From Actinomycetes bacterium (GTDB lineage Bacteria > Actinomycetota > Acidimicrobiia > Acidimicrobiales > RAAP-2), in contig JAJYNX010000018.1 of NCBI GenBank assembly GCA_021786095.1, forward strand, positions 25,960 to 89,959: 64,000 nucleotides of DNA. Direction: 5' to 3'. The notes below the pieces were generated by a model. It saw only the letters and a list, made by a program, of their open reading frames with translations. It searched no databases and was not told where the DNA came from. Position numbers and translations under genes: made by a program. Below, in pieces: positions 46,420-55,046 of this stretch. Position 1 is the stretch's first letter, and each line of letters opens with the position of its first letter.

Positions 46420-47828
46420 AGCTTGAACGCTCGCCTCGGCGCGGCGTCGATGACGTCGACGATGATCTCGCGCGCTCGCGTCAGAGTCAGACGGTGCTCG
46501 GCCACCAGGCGCGCCAGAAACGACGCCTCCACGCGACGAGCGACGTTGTGGCGCGCGGGAATCGAGCAGAAGGCGCGCGTGTCGTCGACGAAGCCGCCGT
46601 AGCGCGAGAAGCCCGTCGTCTCGGTGACCGCCGCACGGAAGCGCAGCATCGCGTCAGGCGCGTCGAGGAACCACCAGGGGGAACCCAGGTAGACGCCCCG
46701 GTAGAAGCCCGCCAGGGGGGCCAGCTCGCGCGAGAACGTGCTCTCGTCGAGCGTGAACAGGACCACGTGAAAGCCCGGGGCGTTGCCGAAGTCAGCCAGC
46801 AGCGGACGCAACCCGGTCGCGAACTCGACCGGCACCGGGATGTCGTGACCCGTGTCCGGACCGTAGCGCGCGTAGGTATCGGGGTCGTAGTTGCGCAACG
46901 AGCCCGGATGGATCGCCATGACCAGCCCGTCCTCGACGCTCATTCGAGCCATCTCGTAGAGCATGTGGGCCTCGAACGCGTCGCGATCGTCCTGGGTGGC
47001 ACCGCCCCGGCGCACCCGATCGAACAGCCGCGCGGCCGCCGGCGCCTCGAGCTTCAGGCTCCGCGGCGCGCGCACGCCATGGTCGGCTGCGGTCCCCCCG
47101 GCCTCGAGAAAGTGCTGACGTCGACCGCGCAGTGCGGTCAGGTACCCGTCGTACCCGCTTCGACCCTCCCCCGCCTGGGCGATGAGCCGGTCCACCCGGT
47201 CCGCGAAGTCGGGTGTGGCCGCGTCGACGTACGCGTCGGGGCGAAAGGTGGGCAGCACGCGAGCTGTGAACGTCGGGTCCGCGGCCAGGCGGTGGTGGGC
47301 CGCGAGGTCGTCGAGGGGGTCGTCGGTGGTCGCGAGCACCTCGACCGCGAACGACTGGACGAGTGCCCGCGGACGCAGCGCGGGCTCGCCCAACCGCGCG
47401 GCGATCCGCTCGTAGAGCCGGTCGGCGCTCTCGCGCGACGGCACCTCGCGCACATCGAAGAGGTCGGCCAATTCGCTGACGAGCCAGTTGGCCGACGCGG
47501 TGCCGTCGAACACGGGCCAGGCGGCGCAGAACGCGCGCCAGATCGCGCGCGGGTCGGCGTCCGCATTGCCCACGCCCAGCGCCGCCAGTGAGGCGCCGTT
47601 GGCGTGCAGGAGCCGGGTGACGTAGTGATCCGGCGTGACCAGGAGACGGGCGGGGTCGGCGAATGGTTCGTCGTCGGCGATCACCGACGCGCTCACGTGG
47701 CCGTGCGGCGACACGATCGGGAGGTCCTCGACGCAGGTCAACAGCTCGCGCGCGATCGCGCGCGTGGTCGGATCCGCCGGCAACAGTCGGTCAGGGCTCA
47801 CCGTGCCTGGCTCCGATGTCGTCACCAT
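46416..47828 (-). CDS. uxaC: Glucuronate isomerase
   Basis: A 470-aa amidohydrolase-fold isomerase that turns D-glucuronate into D-fructuronate. LPIVSPHGHVS (metal His pair), the LFTLDESTFSRELAPLAGFY segment, YLGSPWWFLDAPDAM and GFVDDTRAF are family hallmarks. The ATG follows an AAGGTGG ribosome site. It is first in the operon and divergent from gntK across about 160 bases, where shared control is likely. Confidence 0.92.
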   Translation of the reverse strand: MVTTSEPGTVSPDRLLPADPTTRAIARELLTCVEDLPIVSPHGHVSASVIADDEPFADPARLLVTPDHYVTRLLHANGASLAALGVGNADADPRAIWRAFCAAWPVFDGTASANWLVSELADLFDVREVPSRESADRLYERIAARLGEPALRPRALVQSFAVEVLATTDDPLDDLAAHHRLAADPTFTARVLPTFRPDAYVDAATPDFADRVDRLIAQAGEGRSGYDGYLTALRGRRQHFLEAGGTAADHGVRAPRSLKLEAPAAARLFDRVRRGGATQDDRDAFEAHMLYEMARMSVEDGLVMAIHPGSLRNYDPDTYARYGPDTGHDIPVPVEFATGLRPLLADFGNAPGFHVVLFTLDESTFSRELAPLAGFYRGVYLGSPWWFLDAPDAMLRFRAAVTETTGFSRYGGFVDDTRAFCSIPARHNVARRVEASFLARLVAEHRLTLTRAREIIVDVIDAAPRRAFKL

Positions 47829-47990
47829 TCCACCTTCTCGCGAGGCCCGCGTCGCCGACGAGCGCGCCAGGCACTCGCGAGTCCTCGACCGGTCTCGCTC
47901 GTCACTGGCCTACCTGTACGCTACCTCTCCGCACACTCGCGTCGTCGAGGGCCGCGGCCCCTCGCTCGCCGTCGCGACGTACCATGAGTG

Positions 47991-48527
47991 ATGACGAGTA
48001 CGCGCGACGCCACCGACGACACGCCCATCGTGGTGATGGGCGTGTCGGGTTCGGGCAAGACCACCATCGGTCTCGCACTGGCCGCTCGACTGGGCGTCGA
48101 GTTCCTCGACGCCGACGATCTGCACCCGCCCGAGAACCGGGCGAAGATGGCGTCGGGTCACCCGTTGGACGACGAGGACCGGCTCCCGTGGCTGCACGCC
48201 GTCGGTCGCTACATGCGAGACGCCGCGTCGCGGGGCCAACGCGTGGTCGTGGCCTGCTCCGCCCTCAAGCGCCGCTACCGCGACCTCCTGCGCACGTACG
48301 TTCCTGACGCACCCTTCGTGTACCTCCAGGGCACGCCCGCACTCCTGGGGGCCCGACTGGAGGGCCGCACGAACCACTTCATGCCCCGTTCGCTCTTGGC
48401 GTCCCAGTTGGCCGATCTGGAGCCGCTGGACGTCGACGAGTCCGGCGTCACCGTTGACGTCGACGTCGACGTCGCTCGAATCGTCGACGAGGTGGTCGAG
48501 GCGCTCACCTCGTCGCGGGGCCGCTGA
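47991..48527 (+). CDS. gntK: Gluconokinase
   Basis: A 178-aa P-loop gluconokinase making 6-phosphogluconate. Walker A is GVSGSGKTT; DADDLHPPENRAKMASGHPLDD (read as two parts) and ACSALKRRYRDLLR are diagnostic. ATG at 47991 is directly preceded by an in-frame GTG. The C-terminus has a VDVDVDV stretch. TACGCTAC at 47917-47924 may be part of its promoter. It links gluconate to the pentose-phosphate pathway and probably works with the sugar-acid operon opposite. Confidence 0.92.
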   Translation: MTSTRDATDDTPIVVMGVSGSGKTTIGLALAARLGVEFLDADDLHPPENRAKMASGHPLDDEDRLPWLHAVGRYMRDAASRGQRVVVACSALKRRYRDLLRTYVPDAPFVYLQGTPALLGARLEGRTNHFMPRSLLASQLADLEPLDVDESGVTVDVDVDVARIVDEVVEALTSSRGR

Positions 48528-48600
48528 GCGACGACGCCGCGAACGGGCCACCCGTGACCGGCGACCCGCATGATCAGGTGACCCGCGCGCGACTCTTGGC

Positions 48601-50343
48601 TCACTCGGCCGGTGAGGAGTCCTCGGAGGTGACGCCGGGGGCGTCCGACGTCGGGTAGTGATACTTGCCGCCGCGCAGCGACGAGGCGCCGGCCGCCACC
48701 AGACAGGCACCGATGGAGAAGTCGAACGCCTCGTGCAGCCCGTTGGCGAACGGACGCGAGATGAGGGTGGGGAAGAAGCCCCGACCGGCGAGCACGGCGG
48801 CCTGACGCGCGGGCAGCTTCGCCAGAGCCGTGACACCGACGATGTGCTGGACCGGGTTGTACCCCAGGAAGGCGGCGAACAGAGTCGAGACCGGGGGAAG
48901 ATGCGACGCCGCGCTCGCCACCGACACGGGAACGCCGTGGGCGACGAGTCCGTGGAAGAGCGCCGACGGCAGAGTGGCCGAGAGTCCGATGATGATGAGC
49001 GTGAAGAAGACGCCCACCGACAGCACCTGGGCCGAGTTCTGGAACGTGGAGGTCATCCCCGCGCCGACGCCGCGATGCTCCGCCGGCAGGCTGTTCATCA
49101 CGCCCGCACGATTCGGTGCCGCGAACGCGCCCATCGCGAGGCCGTTCAGCAGGAGGACCGGCGCGAACTCGGCGTAGGAGAAGTTGATGGGCAGCCGCTC
49201 GAGGAGCAGAAACGAACCGGCCGCGACGATCATCCCTCCCGTGGCGAAGGGGCGCGATCCGAAGCGGTCCGACAGGAACCCCGAGACCGGCCCGGCGAGC
49301 AGGAAGCCCGCCGTCATCGGCAGCATGTAGATGCCGGCCCACAACGGCGTGCGGCTGAAGTCGTACCCGTGCAGCGGTAGCCAGATCCCCTGGAGCCAGA
49401 TGATCAGGATGAACATCAGGCCCCCACGCCCCATGCTCGCGAGCAGCGAGGAGAGACTCCCCGCGGTGAAGGCCCGGATCCGAAACAGCGCCAGTCGGAA
49501 CATCGGGTCGGCGACCCGCTGCTCGACGATCGCGAAGGCGGCGAGCAGCACTACGCCGCTCGCCAGACTAGCCAGGACGAAGGGGCTGGACCAGCCCATG
49601 GTGGATCCTCCGTAGGGCTGGATGCCGTAGGTGATCCCGACCATGATCCCGATGAGGCCCAGAGCGAAGGTGACGTTGCCCGCCCAGTCCAGACGCGCCG
49701 TCGAGCGTCGTGGCACCTCGCGCAGCTTGCGGTAGGCCCACACGGTGCCGAAGAGCCCGATGGGCACCGACACCAGGAAGATCAGCCGCCACTGGATCGG
49801 CGCGAGCACGCCACCGAGGATGAGGCCGATGAAGGACCCACTGAGCCCCGCGACCTGATTGATGCCGAGCGCCATCCCGCGCTGGTTCTCGGGGAACGCG
49901 TCAGTCAGGATCGCCGAGGAGTTGGCGATCAGCATCGCCGCCCCCACCCCCTGGAACACCCGCATCACCACCAGCCACAGCGCGGCGGCGGTGCCCGACA
50001 TCCAGGTGACGCTGAGCGCCAGCGAGAAGGCGGTGTACACGGCGAAGCCCAGGTTGTAGATGCGCACGCGCCCGTACATGTCGCCGAGGCGCCCGAGGCT
50101 GACCACCAGCACACTGGTGACCACCATAAAACTGAGGATCATCCACAGCAGGTAGAAGCTGTTCCGGGGCAGGAGCGGATTGATGTGGATGCCCCGGAAG
50201 ATGTCCGGCAGCGCAATCAGCATGATCGTGATGTCGATCATCGACATCAGTGAGCCGAGGGTGGTGTTGGAGAGGGCTACCCACTTGTAGCGATCGTCGC
50301 GCGGAGTCGCCACCACTACCGAGGGCGAGCGAACCTGACTCAC
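48601..50343 (-). CDS. DHA2-type MFS drug/metabolite exporter
   Basis: A 580-aa major facilitator with about 14 helices. Motif A reads LGRLGDMYGRVRIYNLG; motif C is near GINQVAGLSGSFIGLILGG, which marks proton antiporters of the EmrB/QacA group. The ~60-residue loop after helix 13 is long. GTG at 50343 is assumed; the ribosome site is weak. Substrate unknown; sugar-acid export is possible from context but not shown. Confidence 0.85.
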   Translation of the reverse strand: MSQVRSPSVVVATPRDDRYKWVALSNTTLGSLMSMIDITIMLIALPDIFRGIHINPLLPRNSFYLLWMILSFMVVTSVLVVSLGRLGDMYGRVRIYNLGFAVYTAFSLALSVTWMSGTAAALWLVVMRVFQGVGAAMLIANSSAILTDAFPENQRGMALGINQVAGLSGSFIGLILGGVLAPIQWRLIFLVSVPIGLFGTVWAYRKLREVPRRSTARLDWAGNVTFALGLIGIMVGITYGIQPYGGSTMGWSSPFVLASLASGVVLLAAFAIVEQRVADPMFRLALFRIRAFTAGSLSSLLASMGRGGLMFILIIWLQGIWLPLHGYDFSRTPLWAGIYMLPMTAGFLLAGPVSGFLSDRFGSRPFATGGMIVAAGSFLLLERLPINFSYAEFAPVLLLNGLAMGAFAAPNRAGVMNSLPAEHRGVGAGMTSTFQNSAQVLSVGVFFTLIIIGLSATLPSALFHGLVAHGVPVSVASAASHLPPVSTLFAAFLGYNPVQHIVGVTALAKLPARQAAVLAGRGFFPTLISRPFANGLHEAFDFSIGACLVAAGASSLRGGKYHYPTSDAPGVTSEDSSPAE

Positions 50344-50588
50344 ATCTGCACCACGGTGGTCGAGGTCCGCGACGTACCGCGCCCGACCGCCCGGTGCCGG
50401 GGCGATGACGACCCATTCCACGTGCCCAGCGGCGCGCCGAGTAAAGAAACCCGACGAGGCCTACGCCGTACGCGTATCTCTCGCCGCAGTCGTGCCACGC
50501 CTGGATCCTACGACGACGAAACGGTGCGGACTCGTCCCCCGAGCCGACGACTGGCCGATCGCGCGGAGTCGCGCGACGCGTCAGAGTG
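50344..50588. other. 245-base gap upstream of the exporter gene
   Basis: This lies between the exporter start and the stop of a secreted-protein gene, both on minus. It should contain the exporter promoter. I see no RNA gene, repeat or convincing frame. Confidence 0.4.
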
Positions 50589-51308
50589 CTATCCCTTGAC
50601 GACCGACGTGTAGGGAATCAGCGTGCCGGCGGGTGGCGTCGACTCCTTCACCGACTCGCCCCACCGCGAGAAGTACGTCGTGCCCGAACCCGAGCTGCTC
50701 GACACCTCCTCGCGCTGGGGCAGGGGCCTCTTGCCCGCCGAGAGTGTGAGCACACTGGTCGTGCGCGTGGTGGTGGTCGTCGCCTTCGTCGTCCACGTCA
50801 GCACGTACGCACCGTGCGCACCGCGCGAGAGGCGCACGTCCTTCTGGGTCGGCAGGAAGGCCGAGAACGCACCCACCGTCAGGTTCGACCTGAAGCTCAC
50901 GTACGGCGACGTGCCCGCCTTCATCGAGATCGACTTCGTCCCGACCTTCTTCTGCTCACTCGACGTCAGACCAACCAGGGTGACGAGACCCGACGCGTTG
51001 CCCCACAGGTAGGCGTAGGTGGGCGTGACCGAGATCGAGACCTTCGCCGCGCCCGACGTGAACGTCTCCGAGCCGCTCGTACGACCCAGGTCCGCCACGA
51101 CGCTGTTGCGCGTGGTGGCGGATCGAGACCGCACCACGATGTGCACGCCGCGCTCCGTGGCCATGGCCGCGCGCACGGTCTTCAGGACCGACGCCGCGCC
51201 AGGGCCCTTGATCGCGGCCTGCGCCACGAGCGGTGCCCCACTCACCGACGCGGTGGCGCCCAGGATCATCGCGAGCAGGCTACGACGTACGACTCGATTC
51301 ATGAACAT
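50589..51308 (-). CDS. Secreted protein of unknown function, ~24 kDa
   Basis: A 239-aa protein with a clear signal peptide (NRVVRRSLLAMILGATASVS, then cleavage near AQAA). No lipobox. The rest is rich in Ser/Thr and strands, with an early AAMATERGVHIVVRSRS helix-strand start that recalls LppX/LprG-like or LolA-like folds; this is a loose impression only. A run KATTTTTRTT lies near residue 190. GGTAGG lies eight bases before ATG 51308. It is adjacent to another secreted protein gene but separated by a terminator. Confidence 0.7.
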   Translation of the reverse strand: MFMNRVVRRSLLAMILGATASVSGAPLVAQAAIKGPGAASVLKTVRAAMATERGVHIVVRSRSATTRNSVVADLGRTSGSETFTSGAAKVSISVTPTYAYLWGNASGLVTLVGLTSSEQKKVGTKSISMKAGTSPYVSFRSNLTVGAFSAFLPTQKDVRLSRGAHGAYVLTWTTKATTTTTRTTSVLTLSAGKRPLPQREEVSSSSGSGTTYFSRWGESVKESTPPAGTLIPYTSVVKG

Positions 51309-51388
51309 CACGCGAGCCTACCGGTGCCGCGGTGTCGCCGGACGGCGGTCCGCCACACTGAGTCGGCGCGCAGCCGTCGCTGGTGGCA

Positions 51389-51422
51389 GAGCGGGGCGCC
51401 GACCGCGATCGGCGCCCCGCTC
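51389..51422 (-). terminator. 14-bp perfect inverted repeat after the Ig-like protein gene
   Basis: GAGCGGGGCGCCGA (51389-51402) and TCGGCGCCCCGCTC (51409-51422) with a 6-base loop, starting 7 bases after the stop of the upstream minus-strand gene. No U-tract follows, as is common in high-GC actinobacteria. Confidence 0.75.
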
Positions 51423-51428
51423 GGCCGC

Positions 51429-53045
51429 TCAACCTCGGAAGAGGTAACGGACGCGCGCGACCTTGCCGTTGTTGAAGTGCAGAATCATGACGCGATAGCC
51501 GTGAGGACCTCCGACGCGTACCAGAACGCGCAACTTCAGCATGGTCGCGTTCGCCGCGACCACCCTCACCACCGTGCCGTAGGGCGGGCTGATCCTCGGA
51601 CGACCCAGGAATCCCGTGCCGAAGATGGTCAGGATCACGAAGCGCCCACGGACGGCGGCCCCGAGGACGCGCGTGACGCGGGTGACGATGACCGGCGGCG
51701 CCTTCTTCACGACCAGCGAGAAGGTGAAGGCGCCCCCGTCCCCGTTGGTGTCACTCACCGTGCCCGTCGCCTGGTAGGTGCCCGGCTTGAGCGCGCCCGA
51801 GGTGCTCACGGCACCGCTCGACGACACCACCAGTTGCGGTGTGCCGGTGGCCTGCGTGAACGTGGTCGTGCCACTGTTGCCGGTCACCGCCAACTGGGCA
51901 CTGAAGGATGCCGTCTTGTTCGCCGTGACGGTGGCCGTCAGCGAGCCCGACTGGGTGATGGCGGCCTTGGCCACCGTGAACGGGAACGACGCGTCGATCC
52001 AGCTCGCGCCCTGGGGCGCCGGGCCACAGTGCGCCGCGGCGCTGGCGTCATTGCTCGGGTAGGGCGTGATGTTCATCTCGCACACGTACGCCGTATAGGC
52101 CGTTCCGACCGTCAACGTCGAGGGAACCGTGATCGACCCGCCGATCGTGGGCCCGTGCAACGTCGTGCCGTCGTAGCAGTCGTTGTTGATCGTGAGACCC
52201 GCAGCGCTACCCGGAACCGGCGTCGTCGAGCCCGACGCGAACCAGTTCACCATCACCAGGGGCGAGGGAACCGTTCCGTACCCGGCGCTGCACGTAGCCG
52301 GCGGGGCCATGGGTGTGGTGCCCAGAGCGACCGCCTGGTTGGTCTGGATCGCGTTGCCCCACCAGTCGCCCGCCGCACTGGTGTCACCCAGCGAGACCGA
52401 ACTGCCCGCGACCGCCACGTTCGGCGTGGCCGTGACCGTGGGTGCGCTGGGCATGGGCGAGTTGGCGTAGGTGACGAGCATGCTGCTGCCCGGAACCGGG
52501 ATGCCGGCCGCCGTCGCGACCGCCAACACGCAGCCGTAGAGACCCGCGTTGATCTGCGCCTGGGTGGGCGGACACTGCGCGTTCGGATCCGACGCGCTGA
52601 AGGACGCCGGAATGGTGAACGTCGCGGTCTCACACGACCCCGCCGTACCGGCGGGGCAGTTGGTGTCCGTCGCGCTCGGCTTAAAGACGGCCAATGCCGA
52701 GGTGTCGGCCGACGCCTCCTGGCTCACCGTCGACGCCCCGACGAGGCTGAGCATCGACGCCTCCACGCCGAAGGCCGCGTTGGAGGACGTGTTGCAGTCG
52801 AAGGTGATCGTGGTCGCACCAGCGGTGACACCGACGATCATCGGGCCCACCGCCGTGCCGGAGCCCGCGCTCACGGTGAACGCGCACGGCGCCGCACTCG
52901 CCGTGGTGGCCGCGGACGCCGCGGACGCCGACGCCAGCGTCAGCCCGGTGGCGCCCAGCGACACGGCGGCGGCCAGTGAGACGACCGAGGACAACGTTCG
53001 CCGCCACCGACGACGCGCGCCCGTTCTCTGTGCATCGTGCTTCAT
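51429..53045 (-). CDS. Large secreted protein with Ig-like / IPT-like C-terminus
   Basis: A 538-aa protein. A long basic signal peptide (RTGARRRWRRTLSSVVSLAA, hydrophobic core, cleavage near ASAASA) precedes an extended Cys-containing region (about 45-370; pairs such as CNTSSNAAFGVEAS, CPPTQAQINAG, CEMNITPYPSN) and an Ig-like domain (about 375-465, LTATVTANKTASFSAQLAV). The C-terminus, FVILTIFGTGFLGRPRISPP, resembles an IPT/TIG or Ig fold. No sortase signal or anchor helix is visible. Likely a surface or released structural/adhesive protein; function unknown. ATG at 53045 has AGGGG and GGTG upstream. Confidence 0.75.
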   Translation of the reverse strand: MKHDAQRTGARRRWRRTLSSVVSLAAAVSLGATGLTLASASAASAATTASAAPCAFTVSAGSGTAVGPMIVGVTAGATTITFDCNTSSNAAFGVEASMLSLVGASTVSQEASADTSALAVFKPSATDTNCPAGTAGSCETATFTIPASFSASDPNAQCPPTQAQINAGLYGCVLAVATAAGIPVPGSSMLVTYANSPMPSAPTVTATPNVAVAGSSVSLGDTSAAGDWWGNAIQTNQAVALGTTPMAPPATCSAGYGTVPSPLVMVNWFASGSTTPVPGSAAGLTINNDCYDGTTLHGPTIGGSITVPSTLTVGTAYTAYVCEMNITPYPSNDASAAAHCGPAPQGASWIDASFPFTVAKAAITQSGSLTATVTANKTASFSAQLAVTGNSGTTTFTQATGTPQLVVSSSGAVSTSGALKPGTYQATGTVSDTNGDGGAFTFSLVVKKAPPVIVTRVTRVLGAAVRGRFVILTIFGTGFLGRPRISPPYGTVVRVVAANATMLKLRVLVRVGGPHGYRVMILHFNNGKVARVRYLFRG

Positions 53046-53325
53046 GTACGCACCTACCCCTCTGTTTCTCGTCGACACTGTTGCGACGTGCCAGCCCGCG
53101 CTGCCACGTCATACCTGGTCTAGCACCGGCCAACCAGCGTCGCACGGGCGCGCCGACCACGATTGTGGACTCCCACGCCGGTCCGCGAAACCGGCGCGGC
53201 GGCGCCCCGCTGTCGTCACCCCCGACGAGACCTGGCGCAACGCGACGCGCCGGTTCGCGAGGGGAGAACCCGCCACGGCGGTAGCGGGGAACGACGACGT
53301 CGATCCACGACCCCGCAGCGAAGCG
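53046..53325. other. 280-base gap before the Ig-like protein gene
   Basis: Between the DUF2017 stop and the start of the secreted-protein gene, both minus. It must contain the latter's promoter. No RNA gene or stable stem stood out. Confidence 0.35.
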
Positions 53326-53760
53326 TCAGAGGCACTCCGCCAGGGCGAAGAGCAGCTGCTGGAGAGTGCGCACGTACTCCAGCGTGGCCGCGTCACCCTG
53401 GGCGAGCCGCTCGTCGCTCAGTAGTCCCCGCGAGACGGCGACCGACCGCAACGCCACCTGCAGCGTGCTCAGCCACGCCCACGCCTCGGCGGCGTTGAGG
53501 AACTGCTCTCCCGAGGTCACGAGCGCGAGCTCCGCGTTGGTGGTCATCTCGCTCTGGCGACGCAGCGTGGCCACCGGATCGTCCTGGTCGACGGCAGGAT
53601 CGATGGGCGGCGCCAGACTGGTGTGCCACTCGTGGTCGGGGTCGCGCTCCGCCGCCACCACCTGCGCGAACACGTCGTGCACGAAGGACCGACCCCCGTC
53701 GTTCAGACGAACCTCCACCCGGCCGTCGCGACGACGCACGAAGAGACGGGCCACCCCCAT
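53326..53760 (-). CDS. DUF2017-family protein downstream of clpS
   Basis: A 144-aa protein, all-helical by eye: FVHDVFAQVVAAERDPD, the EMTTNAELALVTSGEQFLNA core, then LSTLQVALRSVAVSRGLLSD. The family is a conserved neighbour of ClpS in actinobacteria and its biochemical role is not established. The ATG overlaps the clpS stop (ATGA), which implies stoichiometric expression with the adaptor. Confidence 0.82.
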   Translation of the reverse strand: MGVARLFVRRRDGRVEVRLNDGGRSFVHDVFAQVVAAERDPDHEWHTSLAPPIDPAVDQDDPVATLRRQSEMTTNAELALVTSGEQFLNAAEAWAWLSTLQVALRSVAVSRGLLSDERLAQGDAATLEYVRTLQQLLFALAECL

Positions 53761-54065
53761 CAGTCGCCCTGCTCGATCGTGGTCGACAGGCCCGCCACCT
53801 GTAGCTTCACGCAGTACGACTCCGCGCGCTCGCGCGCACCGGACCACACGATGGCCCGCCCCTCGTGGTGCACGGTCAGCATCAGTTGCGTGCACTTGTT
53901 GTTGGAGTAGCCGAAGACCTTGCGAAAGATGACCACCACGACCGACATCGGCGTCACCGGATCGTTCCACACCACGACGTTCCAGGGCCGACGGGTCGCG
54001 ACGGTCTCGGACGTGACGACCTCGGTCTCCTCCGAGGTTGTGCGCAGGGGTTGGACGGAGGGCAC
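53760..54065 (-). CDS. clpS: ClpS adaptor for the Clp protease
   Basis: About 101 aa. WNVVVWNDPVTPMSVVVVIF is the ClpS core that binds N-degrons, followed by KVFGYSNNKCTQLMLTVHHEGRA. It delivers N-end-rule substrates to ClpC or ClpA. GTG at 54065 was chosen; the frame stays open to a GTG/ATG at 54104 and nothing separates these decisively. Confidence 0.92.
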   Translation of the reverse strand: MPSVQPLRTTSEETEVVTSETVATRRPWNVVVWNDPVTPMSVVVVIFRKVFGYSNNKCTQLMLTVHHEGRAIVWSGARERAESYCVKLQVAGLSTTIEQGD

Positions 54066-54143
54066 CCCCCCAGTGTTCCAGACATGGCGCACGATGAACA
54101 GCACCGCCCCCGTACAGTGTCCCCGAGTTCGAGAAAGGACGCG

Positions 54144-55046
54144 ATGATCACCATCTCGTCGGTCATCCCCGCTCGCTCACGCGAGCGCGTCAACCACAGC
54201 CTGCGACGGGCCATCGGCCTGACCGACGATCCACCCACGGCGTGTGACGACCCGCAGCGCGCCTACCGCTCGGTTGATGGGGTGGCTCGCATCGTCCACG
54301 GGGATCTCCCCTCCATGCTCGTCGGCGGCCTCGCGTCGCTCTTCCTCGAGATGCTCCACCCCTACTCGATGGCCGGCGTCGCCCAGCACTCGCGCTACCG
54401 CGACGACCCTCTCGGTCGGGTTCGACAGACCGCCCACTTCATCGGGCTCACCACGTACGGATCGCGTGACGAGGCGCTCGCGGCCATCGAGCGGGTGCGC
54501 ACGATCCACGAGTACGTCCGCGGCGTCGCCGACGATGGTGTGGCCTACCGCGCGAGCGACCCCCGGCTGCTCGAGTGGGTCCACGTCGCCGGCACCGCGA
54601 TGTTCCTCGCAGCCCACCAGCGCTTCGGCGCGACCTCCTTATCGTCTAACCAGTACGACCGCTACGTCGCTGAGCAGGCCATCGTCGGCCACGACCTCGG
54701 AGTGCCCGACCCGCCCCAGAGCGTGGCGCAGTTGCGTGACGTCCTCGAGGGATTCCGCCCCGAGTTGCGCCTCAGTGAGGACGCGATCGCCGCCCGCGAC
54801 TTCCTGGTGCGCGGCGTCGTGCACGGCGCGCGCCAGCGAGCGGCCTACGCCCTGCTCGTGCGCAGCGCCTTCGCTGTGGTACCCAACTGGGGGCGTCGAC
54901 TACTGAGTGTCCCCACACCCACCGCACCGACGCAACTCGCCATCGACGGGGCCACGCGCGCTCTGGGGGCGATCATGCGCGTCGCCGTCCCGCCCTACCA
55001 GGGTCACGACGCGAGTGTCAATCCGCCATCCACGACGACCACCTGA
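54144..55046 (+). CDS. MpaB-family (DUF2236) oxygenase
   Basis: A 300-aa protein of the family containing latex-clearing protein and mycophenolic acid MpaB, haem-dependent oxygenases. GGLASLFLEMLHPYSMAGVA, the conserved His-containing WVHVAGTAMFLAA and YVAEQAIVGHDLGV fit. ATG at 54144 has GAAAGGA upstream. Transcribed away from clpS; the 3' end overlaps the SDR gene by 43 bases. Substrate unknown. Confidence 0.8.
   Translation: MITISSVIPARSRERVNHSLRRAIGLTDDPPTACDDPQRAYRSVDGVARIVHGDLPSMLVGGLASLFLEMLHPYSMAGVAQHSRYRDDPLGRVRQTAHFIGLTTYGSRDEALAAIERVRTIHEYVRGVADDGVAYRASDPRLLEWVHVAGTAMFLAAHQRFGATSLSSNQYDRYVAEQAIVGHDLGVPDPPQSVAQLRDVLEGFRPELRLSEDAIAARDFLVRGVVHGARQRAAYALLVRSAFAVVPNWGRRLLSVPTPTAPTQLAIDGATRALGAIMRVAVPPYQGHDASVNPPSTTTT

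Noticed and set aside
50586-52979. A 797-codon plus-strand frame opposite the two secreted-protein genes
   Set aside because: The composition is extremely Arg-rich and low-complexity, while the minus strand has signal peptides and domain-like sequence. A shadow frame.
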